The notes beneath the pieces are model-generated. The model had not been told where the DNA came from and ran no database searches. It saw nothing but the letters and a program-made list of their open reading frames with translations. A stretch of 64,000 nucleotides of DNA. It comes from Xanthobacteraceae bacterium. GTDB lineage: Bacteria > Pseudomonadota > Alphaproteobacteria > Rhizobiales > Xanthobacteraceae. The DNA lies in NCBI GenBank assembly GCA_030038995.1, contig JASHQS010000178.1:1-64000 (forward strand), read 5' to 3'. Shown piece by piece: positions 11,232 through 21,635 of this stretch (position 1 is its first letter; every line of letters starts with the position of its first letter). Both the position numbers and the translations under genes were made by a program.

Positions 11232-12011
11232 TCAGGTGGCCGCTTTCCTGCGAAACGCCACGATCTTGCCCGCCTTCGGCGCGACGCAATAGACCGCCCA
11301 TGCCTCCATCAGCTTGCGACGCTTCTCAAACAGGTCGCCGCGTCGGTAGGCCGCCTCCGCCTCATCCTCGATCACATGGGCCAGGGCCGCTTCGCAGACC
11401 TCGTTGGTGAAGTTCGTGCATTCCGACGCCCAATCCCCGAAGCTGGATCGGAAGCCGTGGACGGTCGCGTGCTCGATCTTCATGCGCCGAAGCATCATTT
11501 CGAGCGCCATCGCCGAGAGCGGCCTCCCGGCCTTCTGACCAGGAAACAGGAAATCGCCCTCGGGATAGTCGGCCATCGCCTGCTTGACGATCTTGAGCGC
11601 CCGGCGGGACAGTGGGACGCGGTGCTCGCGCCAGGCCTTCATACGCTCCGGCGGCACCACCCATACGGCGCGGTCGAGATCGAATTCCTTTCTCTTGGCC
11701 AGCAACGTCTCACCCGATCGAACTGCCGTCAGAATCGTGAATACCAGGGCCGCGGCTGCGATAGCCTGGCGCTTTTGGAGATCGGCTATAAACCCTGGCA
11801 CTTCCGAATAAGCCATGGCCGCATGGTGCCCACGCGTGAGGCGTTGCCGTTTCGGTAGCAATTGGTCGAGATGGCCCCGCCACTGCGCCGGATTTTCTCC
11901 GCTGCGCAAGCCTTCAGCCTTGGCCGCATCGAGCACGCGCTCGATCCGGCCGCGCAGGCGCGATGCCGTTTCGTGTTTCTTGCTCATAGCGGCTTCAACA
12001 CTGCGAGCACT
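11232..12011 (-). pseudogene. Tyrosine-type (P4-like) integrase, N-terminally truncated
   Basis: Catalytic domain retained (ETASRLRGRIERVLD, LTAVRSGE, VHGFRSSFGDWASE, ALAHVIEDEAEAAYRRGDLFEKRRKLMEAWA) but the N-terminal arm-binding region is absent; homology ends next to the repeat at 12012. Confidence 0.8.
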
Positions 12012-12075
12012 TTTTAGGTTGTCCGCCGGTTTCGCCACCCGCGGGTCCCCCGAAAAGCCGCGACTCCGGCTTGCA
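12012..12075. repeat. Left copy of diverged ~65-bp direct repeat (partner 54707-54772)
   Basis: ttttaggttgtccgccggtttcgccacccgcgggtcccccgaaaagccgcgactccggcttgca; shares cccccgaaaagccgcgactccggcttgca exactly with the right copy. Confidence 0.85.
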
Positions 12076-12124
12076 GGAGCAAACCGATGGCGAAGCGTGT
12101 ATGCTTCCAGCAGGCGACGCGCCT

Positions 12125-13042
12125 TCACTTCGCTTCGAGCTTCTGGCGCACCTGGTCACTCGCGGCCAAGTCCAGCGCGGTCTTTCCCTGCTTGTCCTTG
12201 CGAGCGCGGTCGGCGCCGTGCGAAATGAGGAATTCGACCACGGCAGGATCGCCCACTTCGGCCGCGACCATCAGCGCTATACGGCCGCGATTGTCCGCGG
12301 CATCAATTGGTGCGCCGTGGGCGAGAAGGACATCCATGGTACGCTCGGCGGCGGCCGAATCCACGCTTTCTCCGTGGCCGGCGGCCCACATCAAGGCGGT
12401 AAGATCATTGCCGTAGCGTTCTCGGGCGTCGATCCCGGCGTCGAGCAAACGGCGCACGACGGCGTCGAAGCCGCGCGCGGCCGCATAGGTCATCGCGGAT
12501 TTGTCGGTACGGTCGCGCGCGTTCGGGTCGGCGCGGTGCGCCAGGAGGTCGGCAACGATGCGGTCATTGCCCTTGTACGCAGCAGCCATCAGCGGCGTGA
12601 CGCCAGATCGTGCCGCGAGATTCGGATCGGCGCCTTTGGCGAGCAGCAATGCCACGACGGCGCGCCTGTTGCGCTGTGTCGCAGCCAAGAGCGCGGTACC
12701 GCCGTCGACATTTCGCGCATTGATCTCGGCGCCATCGGCGAGAAATAATTGCACCAGAGCGGTTCGGCCGGCGCGCGCGGCGTGGGCGAGCGGCATGGCG
12801 CCGCGCGAGTCGCGCGCCTGCAGCGATGCGCCGGCGGCGATCAGCGAGCGCGCGAGCGGGTCGCAGCCGCTGTCGGCCGCCGCGAACAGAGCCATGTTGG
12901 TCTGAACCGACACCGCATCGGCCTTGACCTCGTCGTAACTGCGTTCGATGTCGCCGCAACTCGTCAGGCTCTGCGCTATGGCGGGCGTGGTCAGCACCGC
13001 GCAGAGCAGCGTCGCGCCGCCAATAAATCCCTTGAGCATCAT
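12125..13042 (-). CDS. Secreted ankyrin-repeat protein
   Basis: Signal peptide plus multiple ankyrin units (GVTPLMAAAYKGNDRIVADLLAHRADPNARD etc.). Confidence 0.85.
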   Translation of the reverse strand: MMLKGFIGGATLLCAVLTTPAIAQSLTSCGDIERSYDEVKADAVSVQTNMALFAAADSGCDPLARSLIAAGASLQARDSRGAMPLAHAARAGRTALVQLFLADGAEINARNVDGGTALLAATQRNRRAVVALLLAKGADPNLAARSGVTPLMAAAYKGNDRIVADLLAHRADPNARDRTDKSAMTYAAARGFDAVVRRLLDAGIDARERYGNDLTALMWAAGHGESVDSAAAERTMDVLLAHGAPIDAADNRGRIALMVAAEVGDPAVVEFLISHGADRARKDKQGKTALDLAASDQVRQKLEAK

Positions 13043-13517
13043 TGGGAAATGTTAGCGCAATGCCGCGCTGGCCGCTAACGGATTCGGCCACGTCAGCTTT
13101 GGCGCAACCACCCCATGGCAATTCGATGCCGAAGACCGGGCGCCGTCCACAGCACCATCATCAGCAGCGTCGTGCTCGCCGCGGTAATCGCCATCGCTAC
13201 GCCGGCTTCGGCGCGGCGCGCCAGCAGGCGAAGGCGACGATGAGGCCAAAAAGTCGCAGGTCCTCTCCCTCACGCACTCATCAGTAAACGGGTTTACCTC
13301 CAATCAATCGGAAGTAAACGGGCCAATCAAGGCGCGGATAGACGGAAATCAGCAAGGAAGCTTCCGAATTAGGACGGATGATTGATTCCGTGTCCTGATT
13401 TCATTTCCACCGAATCGCTGAGTGCCGCAAGACTTTTGCATTATGAGCGATGGCGGCTGCGGAGTGCAGTCGCCAGCGTTTCGATCAAGATCATACCGCG
13501 TGGTACGCCAATAGGCT

Positions 13518-14288
13518 TCATCGACCCGGCGTTATCGCCAGCCCCTTTGCGCCATGGAGCGTGGCACCGGTAAAACTGGCCCCGATTGTCGTCGCGCCGG
13601 TGAAATTTGCGTCGGTCAAATCAGCCCCTGTGAAATCGACGTCTTTCAGATCTGCTCCGGAGAAATCGGTATTTGAAAGCTTGGCGAACTCGAAGTTGGC
13701 GTGTTCGAGCGAGGCTCCTTCGAAGTTGGCATTCACCAGATTCGCCTGCGAGAAATCGGCGCGTATCAAACCCATGGACTGGTTGCGCATGTCCGCCGAC
13801 GCACGCAGGTGGGAAAGATCCGCTCCGCGCATATTGTCGAGACTGAATCTCGCCATGACCTTGGCGCCAGAGAGATTGGCGCCGACAAAGGTGGCCGCCT
13901 CTTGCGGCTTTGTCTCCATTCCGGCCGAGACGACAAGTGTTTCCAGATCCGCATTTGAAAGATCAGCGTGCGAGAAGTCGGCGCGTATGATCCACGCGAG
14001 ATTGAGCTTCGCCCTCGTCAGCTTGGCGCCAGCAAGCTTGGCCGCAACCAGCTTGGCGCCGCGCAGATCGGCGTCCGAGAGATTCGCACCCGACAGATCG
14101 GCATTGGTGAAATCCAAGTCGTGAAGGTCGAGCCCAACAAGGGACCGCCCGGAGAAATTTGCCCGCTGGCCGGCTGGCGCGGACGCCAGCGCCGACTGCA
14201 CGTCAGCGCGCGTGAGTTCGGCAGCGAAGGCGCCGGATGCGGCCAACATGAGGCAGGCCATCCACACGATGCGTGACGACAGATGCAT
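13518..14288 (-). CDS. Secreted pentapeptide-repeat protein
   Basis: A(D/N)LxxANL-type repeats: LSGANLSDADLRGAKLVAAKLAGAKLTRAKL, LKDVDFTGADLTDANFTGA. Confidence 0.88.
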   Translation of the reverse strand: MHLSSRIVWMACLMLAASGAFAAELTRADVQSALASAPAGQRANFSGRSLVGLDLHDLDFTNADLSGANLSDADLRGAKLVAAKLAGAKLTRAKLNLAWIIRADFSHADLSNADLETLVVSAGMETKPQEAATFVGANLSGAKVMARFSLDNMRGADLSHLRASADMRNQSMGLIRADFSQANLVNANFEGASLEHANFEFAKLSNTDFSGADLKDVDFTGADLTDANFTGATTIGASFTGATLHGAKGLAITPGR

Positions 14289-14422
14289 TGCGGCTCCTCC
14301 CGTTGATCACTGTCTCGAAATTGATCAGTGGTAACGCCGCCTGCGATCAAAGATCAATTGGCAAGGACGGTGAAGTTCGGACAATGGGCCTTTTCCGCCG
14401 GTGCGAAGATGACGCGCGCCGA

Positions 14423-15436
14423 TCACGACGCGAGCCCGGCAAGTGCGGCTGCGGGGGCGCAGTGACAGACCCCAATTCTTGCCTCAGGTGCAACGTCAAA
14501 AAGCTCGTGGAAGCTGGTGCAGGCGCAGCGCAGGCGCCGCGCCGCCTCGGCGATGACGGTGAGCCCGATCCCGGCCGCGACAACAGGCGCCGGCGCCATT
14601 GCGCAAGCCGACATGACCAGCATGGCCGCGTCCGTGACAGCGCGGGTCTGCGCTTCGGCGAACCAAGCCGCCAGCCGGCGCCAGGTCGTATCGTCCGCAT
14701 CGCCGGCGTCACAACCCACCATGCGTGCGAGACGCGCGCACGACGCCGCTATGGTCTTTTCGCGTCCGTCGGCAGTGACCATCAGGTCGACGCCCGCGGG
14801 CAATGTGCCGAGAATGCGGTGGACGTCGGCCATCGTGGCGAAATTCTCGTTAATCAACGGCAGCCACGAACCGCGCAGCGGCGCACGCTCCGCCGTCGCC
14901 ATGACGAAGCCGCGAACCAGCCCGGTATAGACCAGTTCTCCGGCAGCCAGCCGCTCCGCGTCGGTATAGCCGCGCGCCGCCACCGCGCCCCGCGCGATGG
15001 GGATGATATCGGTCGTCGTCGATCCAAGATCTATAAGCAGGGCATTGCTTAAGCGTTTGCCGACCAGCGTGGCGGCAGCGTGCCAGTTGGCCGACGCGAT
15101 TTCCGTGCAATGCGAGCGCGCATCTTCGGGGCGCACGTAGCCTCGTGGTCCCGCATAGATCGACACGCTGCCGAGCGCGCGCGCCGCAAGCATGGCGAGC
15201 TGCTCGACGCCGTCGGCACGCGATTGGAAAGTGTCGGCCAGCTCGCCCGTCATGGTGACGACGTTGCGGTCGGCGCGGCCCATCTCGTCGCCGGCTTGGG
15301 CGAAGGCCTCAAGGAGCCGCCCGGTTCCAGCGCGCAGCGGCGAGGCATATTGCGCCGCCTTGACGATGCGACCGTCTTCGGCCCGCACCGCCTTCAGGTG
15401 AACGCCGCCAATATCCCAGCCGACGACAACGCTCAT
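14423..15436 (-). CDS. Hydantoinase/oxoprolinase-like ASKHA protein, MfnF-like (methylofuran/H4MPT-linked)
   Basis: MSVVVGWDIGGVHLKAV, LLIDLGSTTTDIIPI; ATG at 15436; C1-gene context. Confidence 0.75.
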   Translation of the reverse strand: MSVVVGWDIGGVHLKAVRAEDGRIVKAAQYASPLRAGTGRLLEAFAQAGDEMGRADRNVVTMTGELADTFQSRADGVEQLAMLAARALGSVSIYAGPRGYVRPEDARSHCTEIASANWHAAATLVGKRLSNALLIDLGSTTTDIIPIARGAVAARGYTDAERLAAGELVYTGLVRGFVMATAERAPLRGSWLPLINENFATMADVHRILGTLPAGVDLMVTADGREKTIAASCARLARMVGCDAGDADDTTWRRLAAWFAEAQTRAVTDAAMLVMSACAMAPAPVVAAGIGLTVIAEAARRLRCACTSFHELFDVAPEARIGVCHCAPAAALAGLAS

Positions 15437-15503
15437 ATCGCCTCGCGATAAATATTTCAGCGGTGTATACAACGAACTTCCGGTTCGCTCATCCAGCATC
15501 ACT

Positions 15504-16196
15504 ATGGAAGTTATACCCGTTCTCGATCTCAAAGGCGGTGTCGTCGTGCATGCGCGCATGGGCATGCGCAGCGAATATCGTCCTATCGACACTCCGCTCT
15601 CGCCGAGCAGCAGACCGACAGATGTCGCTCGCGGCCTCTTGTCGATCCACCCGTTCACATCGTTTTACATCGCCGATCTCGACGCCATCGAGCGCCGGGG
15701 CGACAATAACGCCGCTCTGATGGAATTGAAAAAAACCTTTCCCAATCTGGTATTCTGGGTGGACAACGGCGTGGCCGATCTCGGCAGCGCCATGCGATGG
15801 CTCGACGCCGGGATCGGATGTTTGGTCATCGGCAGCGAGACGCAGAGGAACGGCGGATTGATCCGTCATTTCCGGGGCGACGAACGCGTCGTGCTTTCAC
15901 TGGATTTTCGCGGCGACGCGTTCATGGGCCCTGCCGCGCTGCTCGGCGACGCAGATGCATGGCCGGCAGACATTATCGTCATGACGTTGGCGCGCGTCGG
16001 CAGCGCCGTCGGCCCCGACATGGCGCGGCTCGCCGTCATCAAGGCGAAAGGTCCCGGCAAGCGCGTCTACGCCGCCGGAGGCGTTCGCGGCGCGCATGAC
16101 CTCGCCGCTCTGGCAGCGGCCGGAATTTCCGGCGCGCTCGTCGCGACGTGTCTGCACAATGGGGCGCTCACAGGCGCGCAGATCGCCCGCCTGTGA
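15504..16196 (+). CDS. HisA/HisF-related TIM-barrel protein of the H4MPT-linked C1 cluster
   Basis: MEVIPVLDLKGGVVVHARMGMRSEYRPI, FYIADLDAIERRG; HisA-like but located among C1 genes, not his genes. Confidence 0.75.
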   Translation: MEVIPVLDLKGGVVVHARMGMRSEYRPIDTPLSPSSRPTDVARGLLSIHPFTSFYIADLDAIERRGDNNAALMELKKTFPNLVFWVDNGVADLGSAMRWLDAGIGCLVIGSETQRNGGLIRHFRGDERVVLSLDFRGDAFMGPAALLGDADAWPADIIVMTLARVGSAVGPDMARLAVIKAKGPGKRVYAAGGVRGAHDLAALAAAGISGALVATCLHNGALTGAQIARL

Positions 16197-16227
16197 GCCG
16201 ACGTTATCCGTCCTGAGCCGATGCGCG

Positions 16228-16743
16228 CTACGCCGCGGCGAACGGATGTTTGACCACGTTGCGTTTTGCAACGACCTCGGCAGCCTTCGGCTCGCCGCTC
16301 ACAGCGCGTGCAATGGATTCCTTGACCGCACGATAATTGAACTCCTGAATCTTTTTATTGTCGGCCGCGTCCCAGTGGATGAAGACGCCGACACAGATAA
16401 AGAGATTGTCAGCCTCGTCCTGGGGGATTACGCCTTCGGCGACGCTGTCGGCAACCGCCTTGGCAACGGCGTGCTGGGCCGGTCCAAACATTTGTACGGC
16501 TTGCTTGGCGCCCTTGATCGTCACCTTGTTGAACATCACGGTGGCGGGCTTGGCCAACAGGTTTGGTCCCACCACCGCAAGCAACGACGTAAAGCCGTCC
16601 TTATTGTTGGTCAGGCAGTTCGCGAACGCCATTTCGGCCGCACTGCCGCGCGGCCCCATGATCAGATCGATATGGGCAACTTCGTTGCCGTCACCGACGA
16701 GCGATTCACCGACGCAGAGTCCATTGATCTTTGCCATCGCCAT
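16228..16743 (-). CDS. fae: Formaldehyde-activating enzyme
   Basis: [58 protein letters not shown]; start inferred at 16743. Confidence 0.95.
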   Translation of the reverse strand: MAMAKINGLCVGESLVGDGNEVAHIDLIMGPRGSAAEMAFANCLTNNKDGFTSLLAVVGPNLLAKPATVMFNKVTIKGAKQAVQMFGPAQHAVAKAVADSVAEGVIPQDEADNLFICVGVFIHWDAADNKKIQEFNYRAVKESIARAVSGEPKAAEVVAKRNVVKHPFAAA

Positions 16744-16879
16744 CTCCTCCCAAGGAAACTGCAAAACGCGCAGGCGGATTTGCCTGCCTGATAACACCTA
16801 TCCTTGTTGTCAGCGCCCGGCATGGGTGAGCCGGACCGGTTAGCCAGATAGCGGCGGAACGAAGCCCCGCAGGCCAAAG

Positions 16880-17749
16880 TCAACCACTGTTCGGCAGCGG
16901 CGGCAAGACGGTCCGTAGTCGATATGCAAAAAGCGTCGCCACGGTAAGGTCGGCGCTTGTGCCGGGATTGATTCCCTCTGCCTTGAGGACGGCGTCCCAA
17001 GCCAGCAATGCGGGCAGTATCTCAGCCGGCTGTTCCGCGGCGCCCAACGCCGCCTGGAATTTCTTTGCTTCGCGCTGAACTTCGGCGGCCTTTTCCGCGC
17101 CGAGCTTGCGCGCGATATGACTGTCTGGGAAGGCCGCCAAAAAGCCCAGGAAAACCGCCAGCGTCGCCCATTTTCGCTCCGCCTGACCGTTCCGCGCCGC
17201 TTCGAACAACGGTAATCCCAACCCGAATACGTCGGCAAAATCCGTCGTGTACTGCCGCGCCAGGCGGTCGCGGTCCGCCGCCTCCGCCATCGCCTGCAAC
17301 AGGCTGACCGCTGCCGGGGCGAACACGTCGTGACGGGTACTGTGACCAAGCCCAGCGGGCGCTGCCTTGACGATCGCGCGAAACGCCAAGCTCGCGTCTT
17401 CGATGTCGAGACCGCGCAGGACCTGGCCAAGCGCGACGCGCAATTGCGGTCCCTCGACGTCCATCTCCGCCGCCGCCGCCAGCGGCGCGCAGAGCAGAAT
17501 GATGCCGAGATTGGTGTTGGCGCCGACCGCCGCAGAGGTTGCCTCGACCGCGGCCAGGATGCGCGCACCGATACCAGCACCCGCCGCCGACAAGGGAACC
17601 GCGGCGGCATCGGCGCTGCGGACAAAATCGTCGATCGTCATGCGATGGCCGCCAGCGAAGGCATGCACGTTGCCCGGCTTCGGCGCGTCAAGCTCGGCAA
17701 GGCAGGCCCACAAGAACGCCGCCGCGACGCTTTGCGCCCGCGAGCTCAC
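16880..17749 (-). CDS. Triphosphoribosyl-dephospho-CoA synthase-like protein of the methylotrophy cluster (Orf7-like)
   Basis: LDAPKPGNVHAF, GANTNLGIILLCAPLA; GTG start at 17749 overlaps upstream stop (GTGA). Confidence 0.8.
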   Translation of the reverse strand: MSSRAQSVAAAFLWACLAELDAPKPGNVHAFAGGHRMTIDDFVRSADAAAVPLSAAGAGIGARILAAVEATSAAVGANTNLGIILLCAPLAAAAEMDVEGPQLRVALGQVLRGLDIEDASLAFRAIVKAAPAGLGHSTRHDVFAPAAVSLLQAMAEAADRDRLARQYTTDFADVFGLGLPLFEAARNGQAERKWATLAVFLGFLAAFPDSHIARKLGAEKAAEVQREAKKFQAALGAAEQPAEILPALLAWDAVLKAEGINPGTSADLTVATLFAYRLRTVLPPLPNSG

Positions 17750-18666
17750 GCAGTGGCGCCCTGCGTGTTGCGGATGCCGACACCTTCCAGGAAACAATCG
17801 GCGAAGACGGAAGCGATGTTGACGGCAGTGACTTTTTGCAAGCCGGACCATGCCGGCATGCTGTTGACTTCGAGCACAGCCGGCCGCATGTCCGCGCCAT
17901 AAATGATATCGACACCAACGAATGCGGCGCCGACGGCCTTCGCCGCGCGCAACGCCAGCGCCTTCAGCTCATCGTTGACAGCGACCGCAACCGGCCGCCC
18001 GCCCCGCTTGATATTGGTGATCCAGTGCGAGGAGTGCCGCTGCATCGCCGCGACGATGCGGCCCTGCACCACGAGCACGCGAAAATCGTGATAGCCGCCG
18101 CGCTCAGCGCCAATGAAGCGCTGCAGATAAAACACCCGGCCGGCCGCCTGCTCGGTCTGCGGCAAATCTTCCGGCCTGCGGATCAGCATGAGGCCACGTC
18201 CCTGCGATCCGAACAAAGGCTTGAGCACCAGCGGCCCATCCGCCGCCGCGCGCTGCACGATAGCTCGCGCTTCCTCATATGATTCCGTCGCCCAGGTCGC
18301 AGGTGTCGCAATACCCGCGCGGGACAAAAGAAAGCTCGTCATCGATTTGTCGACACAACGTTCGATGGCGCGCGCATCGTTCCATACCGGGACGCCGAGT
18401 TCGCGCAATGCATGCAGGACGCCGAGCCGCAAAGTGACCGCCTCAAACGTGCCGCCCGACATGGTGCGGACAATGACGGCGTCCGGAAGGGTGTCGTTGA
18501 AGCCGTCGATGTGCAGACCGCTGGCGGTTTGCGTCGCAAACCCGCATCTGGGCAACCGAACCGGAACGGTCTCGATGCCGCGCACCCGAAGCGCCGCCAT
18601 CAGTTCGCGGGCATGCCAATCGATGCGGTCGACGACCAGGCCGACGCGCTCAAGCAAAGGAGGCAT
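17746..18666 (-). CDS. RimK-like ATP-grasp ligase of the H4MPT cluster (Orf5/MptN-like)
   Basis: VLKPLFGSQGRGLMLI, GRIVAAMQRHSSHWITNIKRGGRP, AVLEVNSMPAWSGLQKV. Confidence 0.85.
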   Translation of the reverse strand: MPPLLERVGLVVDRIDWHARELMAALRVRGIETVPVRLPRCGFATQTASGLHIDGFNDTLPDAVIVRTMSGGTFEAVTLRLGVLHALRELGVPVWNDARAIERCVDKSMTSFLLSRAGIATPATWATESYEEARAIVQRAAADGPLVLKPLFGSQGRGLMLIRRPEDLPQTEQAAGRVFYLQRFIGAERGGYHDFRVLVVQGRIVAAMQRHSSHWITNIKRGGRPVAVAVNDELKALALRAAKAVGAAFVGVDIIYGADMRPAVLEVNSMPAWSGLQKVTAVNIASVFADCFLEGVGIRNTQGATA

Positions 18667-19621
18667 CGAGCAGGTCCAAATCCATCTCGCCGGCGTGAAA
18701 GCTGTCGCCGGTTGCGAGCGCCGTCACCGTGACTTTCGCCGGACTGAACAGCATCGGGTCGATCGCATAAAAATCCCCTTTGACCTCCTTGAAAATCTGC
18801 GCGAACGGCCGGCCATAGTCGCGCGACGCTTTGCTGGGCAGCTTGCTGGCCAGCGCCCGCGCGTCGTCGGCCGGCCCGGTCACGTAGAGCTGGACGCGCC
18901 CGGCAAAGATGATGGCATCGTTGGTGCGTCCCATGGCGGTGACGAAGTCGGGGTGCGGCGGGCACAGCGGCGCCGCGCCGAGGCCGTCGACGACGCGCTC
19001 GAGCGGGTATCCCAGCTCGTGAGCCTTGTGCAACGCGACTTCGAGCGCGCGGGCGACGATTTGCGTGCTGCCGACCAGGCTTTGGGTCGGCGCAAAGATG
19101 ATCGTCAAATCGTTCGGGCTGACGCGGCAATCCGCCGCGACCTTGGCGACGACGCTTGCCGGCGGTGGGCCGCCGCTCTCGATCACCAAAGTGGCATGAG
19201 CGGCACTGTCGGCGTAGTTCAAATGCTCGAACAGCGGTTCGCGCCGCGCCAGCGCGCGCGCCGGTCCCGAGCCCAGTGCAAAGAACGATTTGCCGGCGCG
19301 ATCGCCGGTGAGTCGCCAGCCGGCGTATTGGCTTGCCAGGCATGCAATCACGGGATTTGAGGAGCGCACGACCAGCGTCCACGGCCAGCGCGGCGTCGCT
19401 GAGGAGGGCGCCAACGTCGCATCGCCAAGTCCGCCCATGCAGATTGCCGCGATGCGCAGACCCGCAGCGATGCCGCCAAGGCTTCGGCTGCCGGAATCGA
19501 TCAGCGTCTCACCGAGTTCGCCGCGTGAAATGCCGAGCCTCAGCTGCGCCGCGTCCGCCATGAGTTGCGCAACCAGTTTGGCCGCGCGTTCATTCACGCT
19601 GACTGCTGGCACCGTTGTCAT
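18650..19621 (-). CDS. mch: Methenyltetrahydromethanopterin cyclohydrolase
   Basis: SVNERAAKLVAQLMADA, NPVIACLASQYAGWRL, FFALGSGPARALA; start inferred at 19621. Confidence 0.95.
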   Translation of the reverse strand: MTTVPAVSVNERAAKLVAQLMADAAQLRLGISRGELGETLIDSGSRSLGGIAAGLRIAAICMGGLGDATLAPSSATPRWPWTLVVRSSNPVIACLASQYAGWRLTGDRAGKSFFALGSGPARALARREPLFEHLNYADSAAHATLVIESGGPPPASVVAKVAADCRVSPNDLTIIFAPTQSLVGSTQIVARALEVALHKAHELGYPLERVVDGLGAAPLCPPHPDFVTAMGRTNDAIIFAGRVQLYVTGPADDARALASKLPSKASRDYGRPFAQIFKEVKGDFYAIDPMLFSPAKVTVTALATGDSFHAGEMDLDLLDASFA

Positions 19622-20732
19622 TGTCGCCCTGCGTGGCCCAAGCGAGAACCTGCCTGCGCCGTTCCTCTGTTCGAACTCTTGCCCGCGTCGCGTTCGCGCC
19701 GCAAGCATAGACGGTGCACAGCGGCTCGCCAGCTTTTATCGCAATTCCCTGCTGCGGGCGGTCGGCGGTCCAGTGCGGCCAATTCAGCGCTGGAAATGAC
19801 GGAATGTCGCTCTCGGCATAGACGAGTGCGGCCGCTTTGGCTCGGCCAGTATAGCATGGAGCCGGCGGCAGTTGCCCGGCGCACGCCGCCATGTGCAGGG
19901 AAAAGAGCGAGCCTTGCGCCGGTTCGAAAATGTCCAGCGTGGCGCCTGGGCGTGGATTGATTTCCAACAGCCAAAACCGCTCGTCATCGACGATAAAATC
20001 CGCGCTGTTGAGGCCGACAAGCGCCGCCGCACCGCCGAGCCGGTGGATGGCGGCAGTGAGCTGGGCGGCGATGTGGGCCGGCAGAGTCGCCGGCTGCGCC
20101 GCCCCACCGTACCGGTAGGGCTTATCGGCTGCGGGCAAATGCCATTGGCTGCTGAAACCGAGCACGGTGGCGCTCACCCCGTCGGCCAGAAAAAGAGCCG
20201 ATATCGGAACGCCCGGCATTTTGCGCTGATAATAGACGCGGCCGTGGATCGCTTGCTCCGCCGGCTTGATGTGGCCGCCGCCCGCGCCGCCTCTGCGCTT
20301 GGCGAGCCAATCGGCGGTGCGCTGTGGCTTTTCCGAGCAGAAATCCGGCACCGGAATCGCGGCTTCGCAGCAGATCACCGAAAGCGCCGCGGGATCCTTG
20401 ACCTTGGCGACGATAGCGGCGCCGTTGCCAAACAGCCGCCAGCTTTTGGCGATACGTTCGAGCAATTGGGGTCTGTCTTCAAATCCGCTGCCGCAGACTA
20501 TTCCCAGCGGCTGGTGGCGCGCGCTGAGCGCGTTCAGGGCGTTGAACAGCGCATCCTGCTCGATGCCGCGCGCGAGCGCGCCGGGAAACCGCACGTGCTC
20601 CTTGGCTGCCTGGAGTGTGTCCTGATCACCAAAAAAATCGGCGACAAGCACTTGGTAGCCGCCGCGCTGTGCCGATTGTGCCAGGGCGCGGCCGGAAATC
20701 GCCGCGACCAGGATGGGCTTGCCTTCAGCCAT
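19590..20732 (-). CDS. ATP-grasp protein of the H4MPT/methylofuran cluster (Orf17/MfnD-like)
   Basis: KRRGGAGGGHIKPA, GLNSADFIVDDERFWLLEINPRPGATLDIFE; overlaps mtdB stop and mch start. Confidence 0.8.
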   Translation of the reverse strand: MAEGKPILVAAISGRALAQSAQRGGYQVLVADFFGDQDTLQAAKEHVRFPGALARGIEQDALFNALNALSARHQPLGIVCGSGFEDRPQLLERIAKSWRLFGNGAAIVAKVKDPAALSVICCEAAIPVPDFCSEKPQRTADWLAKRRGGAGGGHIKPAEQAIHGRVYYQRKMPGVPISALFLADGVSATVLGFSSQWHLPAADKPYRYGGAAQPATLPAHIAAQLTAAIHRLGGAAALVGLNSADFIVDDERFWLLEINPRPGATLDIFEPAQGSLFSLHMAACAGQLPPAPCYTGRAKAAALVYAESDIPSFPALNWPHWTADRPQQGIAIKAGEPLCTVYACGANATRARVRTEERRRQVLAWATQGDNDNGASSQRE

Positions 20733-21621
20733 TGATCTCGCGGCTCAGCGCGAAGGCGTCGCGAAAATCGAGTTGCATTGGTTTTGCCGCCGCGATCATT
20801 TTCTGAAACAGACCGAATTCCGATCGATATTTGACGTTGCCGATCGTCAACGGACCCAATCCCAACGTGCCGAAGGACGTGATTTCCTGGCCGTTCGCCT
20901 GCATGTCCAATCCTTCGACGCCGGACGGCGGAACCACGTTGACGTCGGCGGCGATCAAGAGCTGCTTCGCCGCAGCAAGCTGGGCTTTCGAGAGGATCGT
21001 GACGCCGGCGCGGCCGGCGCAGAACGCCGCTTCGGATTCGGCGAGAATGGCCGCCTTCTTGCCGTCGTCGCTGCCGTCCGCAGCGCGCACGTCCGCGCTG
21101 AAGCGGCGCTTGATCTCCTGGGCGGCGTCGCTCACGCGTCTGATGCCGTCATAGCCGACAAGCGTGACGGCGCTGCCGTGCAGCGCGGCTATCACCGCCG
21201 ATGCAAATCCGACCACGCCGGTGGCGCCGAACACGGCGACCTTGAGCCCGTCGAGATTGCGCTGTTTCTTGTCCTTCAGAATCTTCTCGACGCACGCCAC
21301 CATTGCCGCCGCCGTGGTAAACGAGCCGGCGGGATCGGCAAACAGCGAAATGGCGAAGGGGGGCACCAGCGCCTTTTTGGCTCGGGCCAGCATGTCGAGC
21401 GCGACGCTGGCGTTTTTGCCGCCGAAGAACATCGCCGTGCGGACACCAAGTTTCGGGGGCCGCGAGAAGATTGCGTCTTGAACCAGCCCCGTTACCTCCT
21501 CGAGAGTTACGTTCGTGTATGTGAGAGCCGCGTCGTAGCCGGCGTCGAGCGCCATGTTCACATCGAATGGACTGACCTGCTTGGTCGGCGTGACCATGTG
21601 AATGATGTTCTTGTCCGCCAC
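20725..21621 (-). CDS. mtdB: NAD(P)-dependent methylene-tetrahydromethanopterin dehydrogenase
   Basis: KNIIHMVTPTKQVSPFDVNMALDAGYD, FFGGKNASVALDML, VAVFGATGVVGFASAVIAALHG; GTG start at 21621. Confidence 0.93.
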   Translation of the reverse strand: MADKNIIHMVTPTKQVSPFDVNMALDAGYDAALTYTNVTLEEVTGLVQDAIFSRPPKLGVRTAMFFGGKNASVALDMLARAKKALVPPFAISLFADPAGSFTTAAAMVACVEKILKDKKQRNLDGLKVAVFGATGVVGFASAVIAALHGSAVTLVGYDGIRRVSDAAQEIKRRFSADVRAADGSDDGKKAAILAESEAAFCAGRAGVTILSKAQLAAAKQLLIAADVNVVPPSGVEGLDMQANGQEITSFGTLGLGPLTIGNVKYRSEFGLFQKMIAAAKPMQLDFRDAFALSREING

Positions 21622-21635
21622 GGTCTGCTCCCGGT

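Noticed and set aside
15504-16196. Initially read as hisA of the histidine pathway
   Set aside because: HisA-like fold, but the flanks are all C1/H4MPT genes and the real his genes (hisZ, hisG) lie outside the island; called a methylotrophy-linked HisA/HisF relative.
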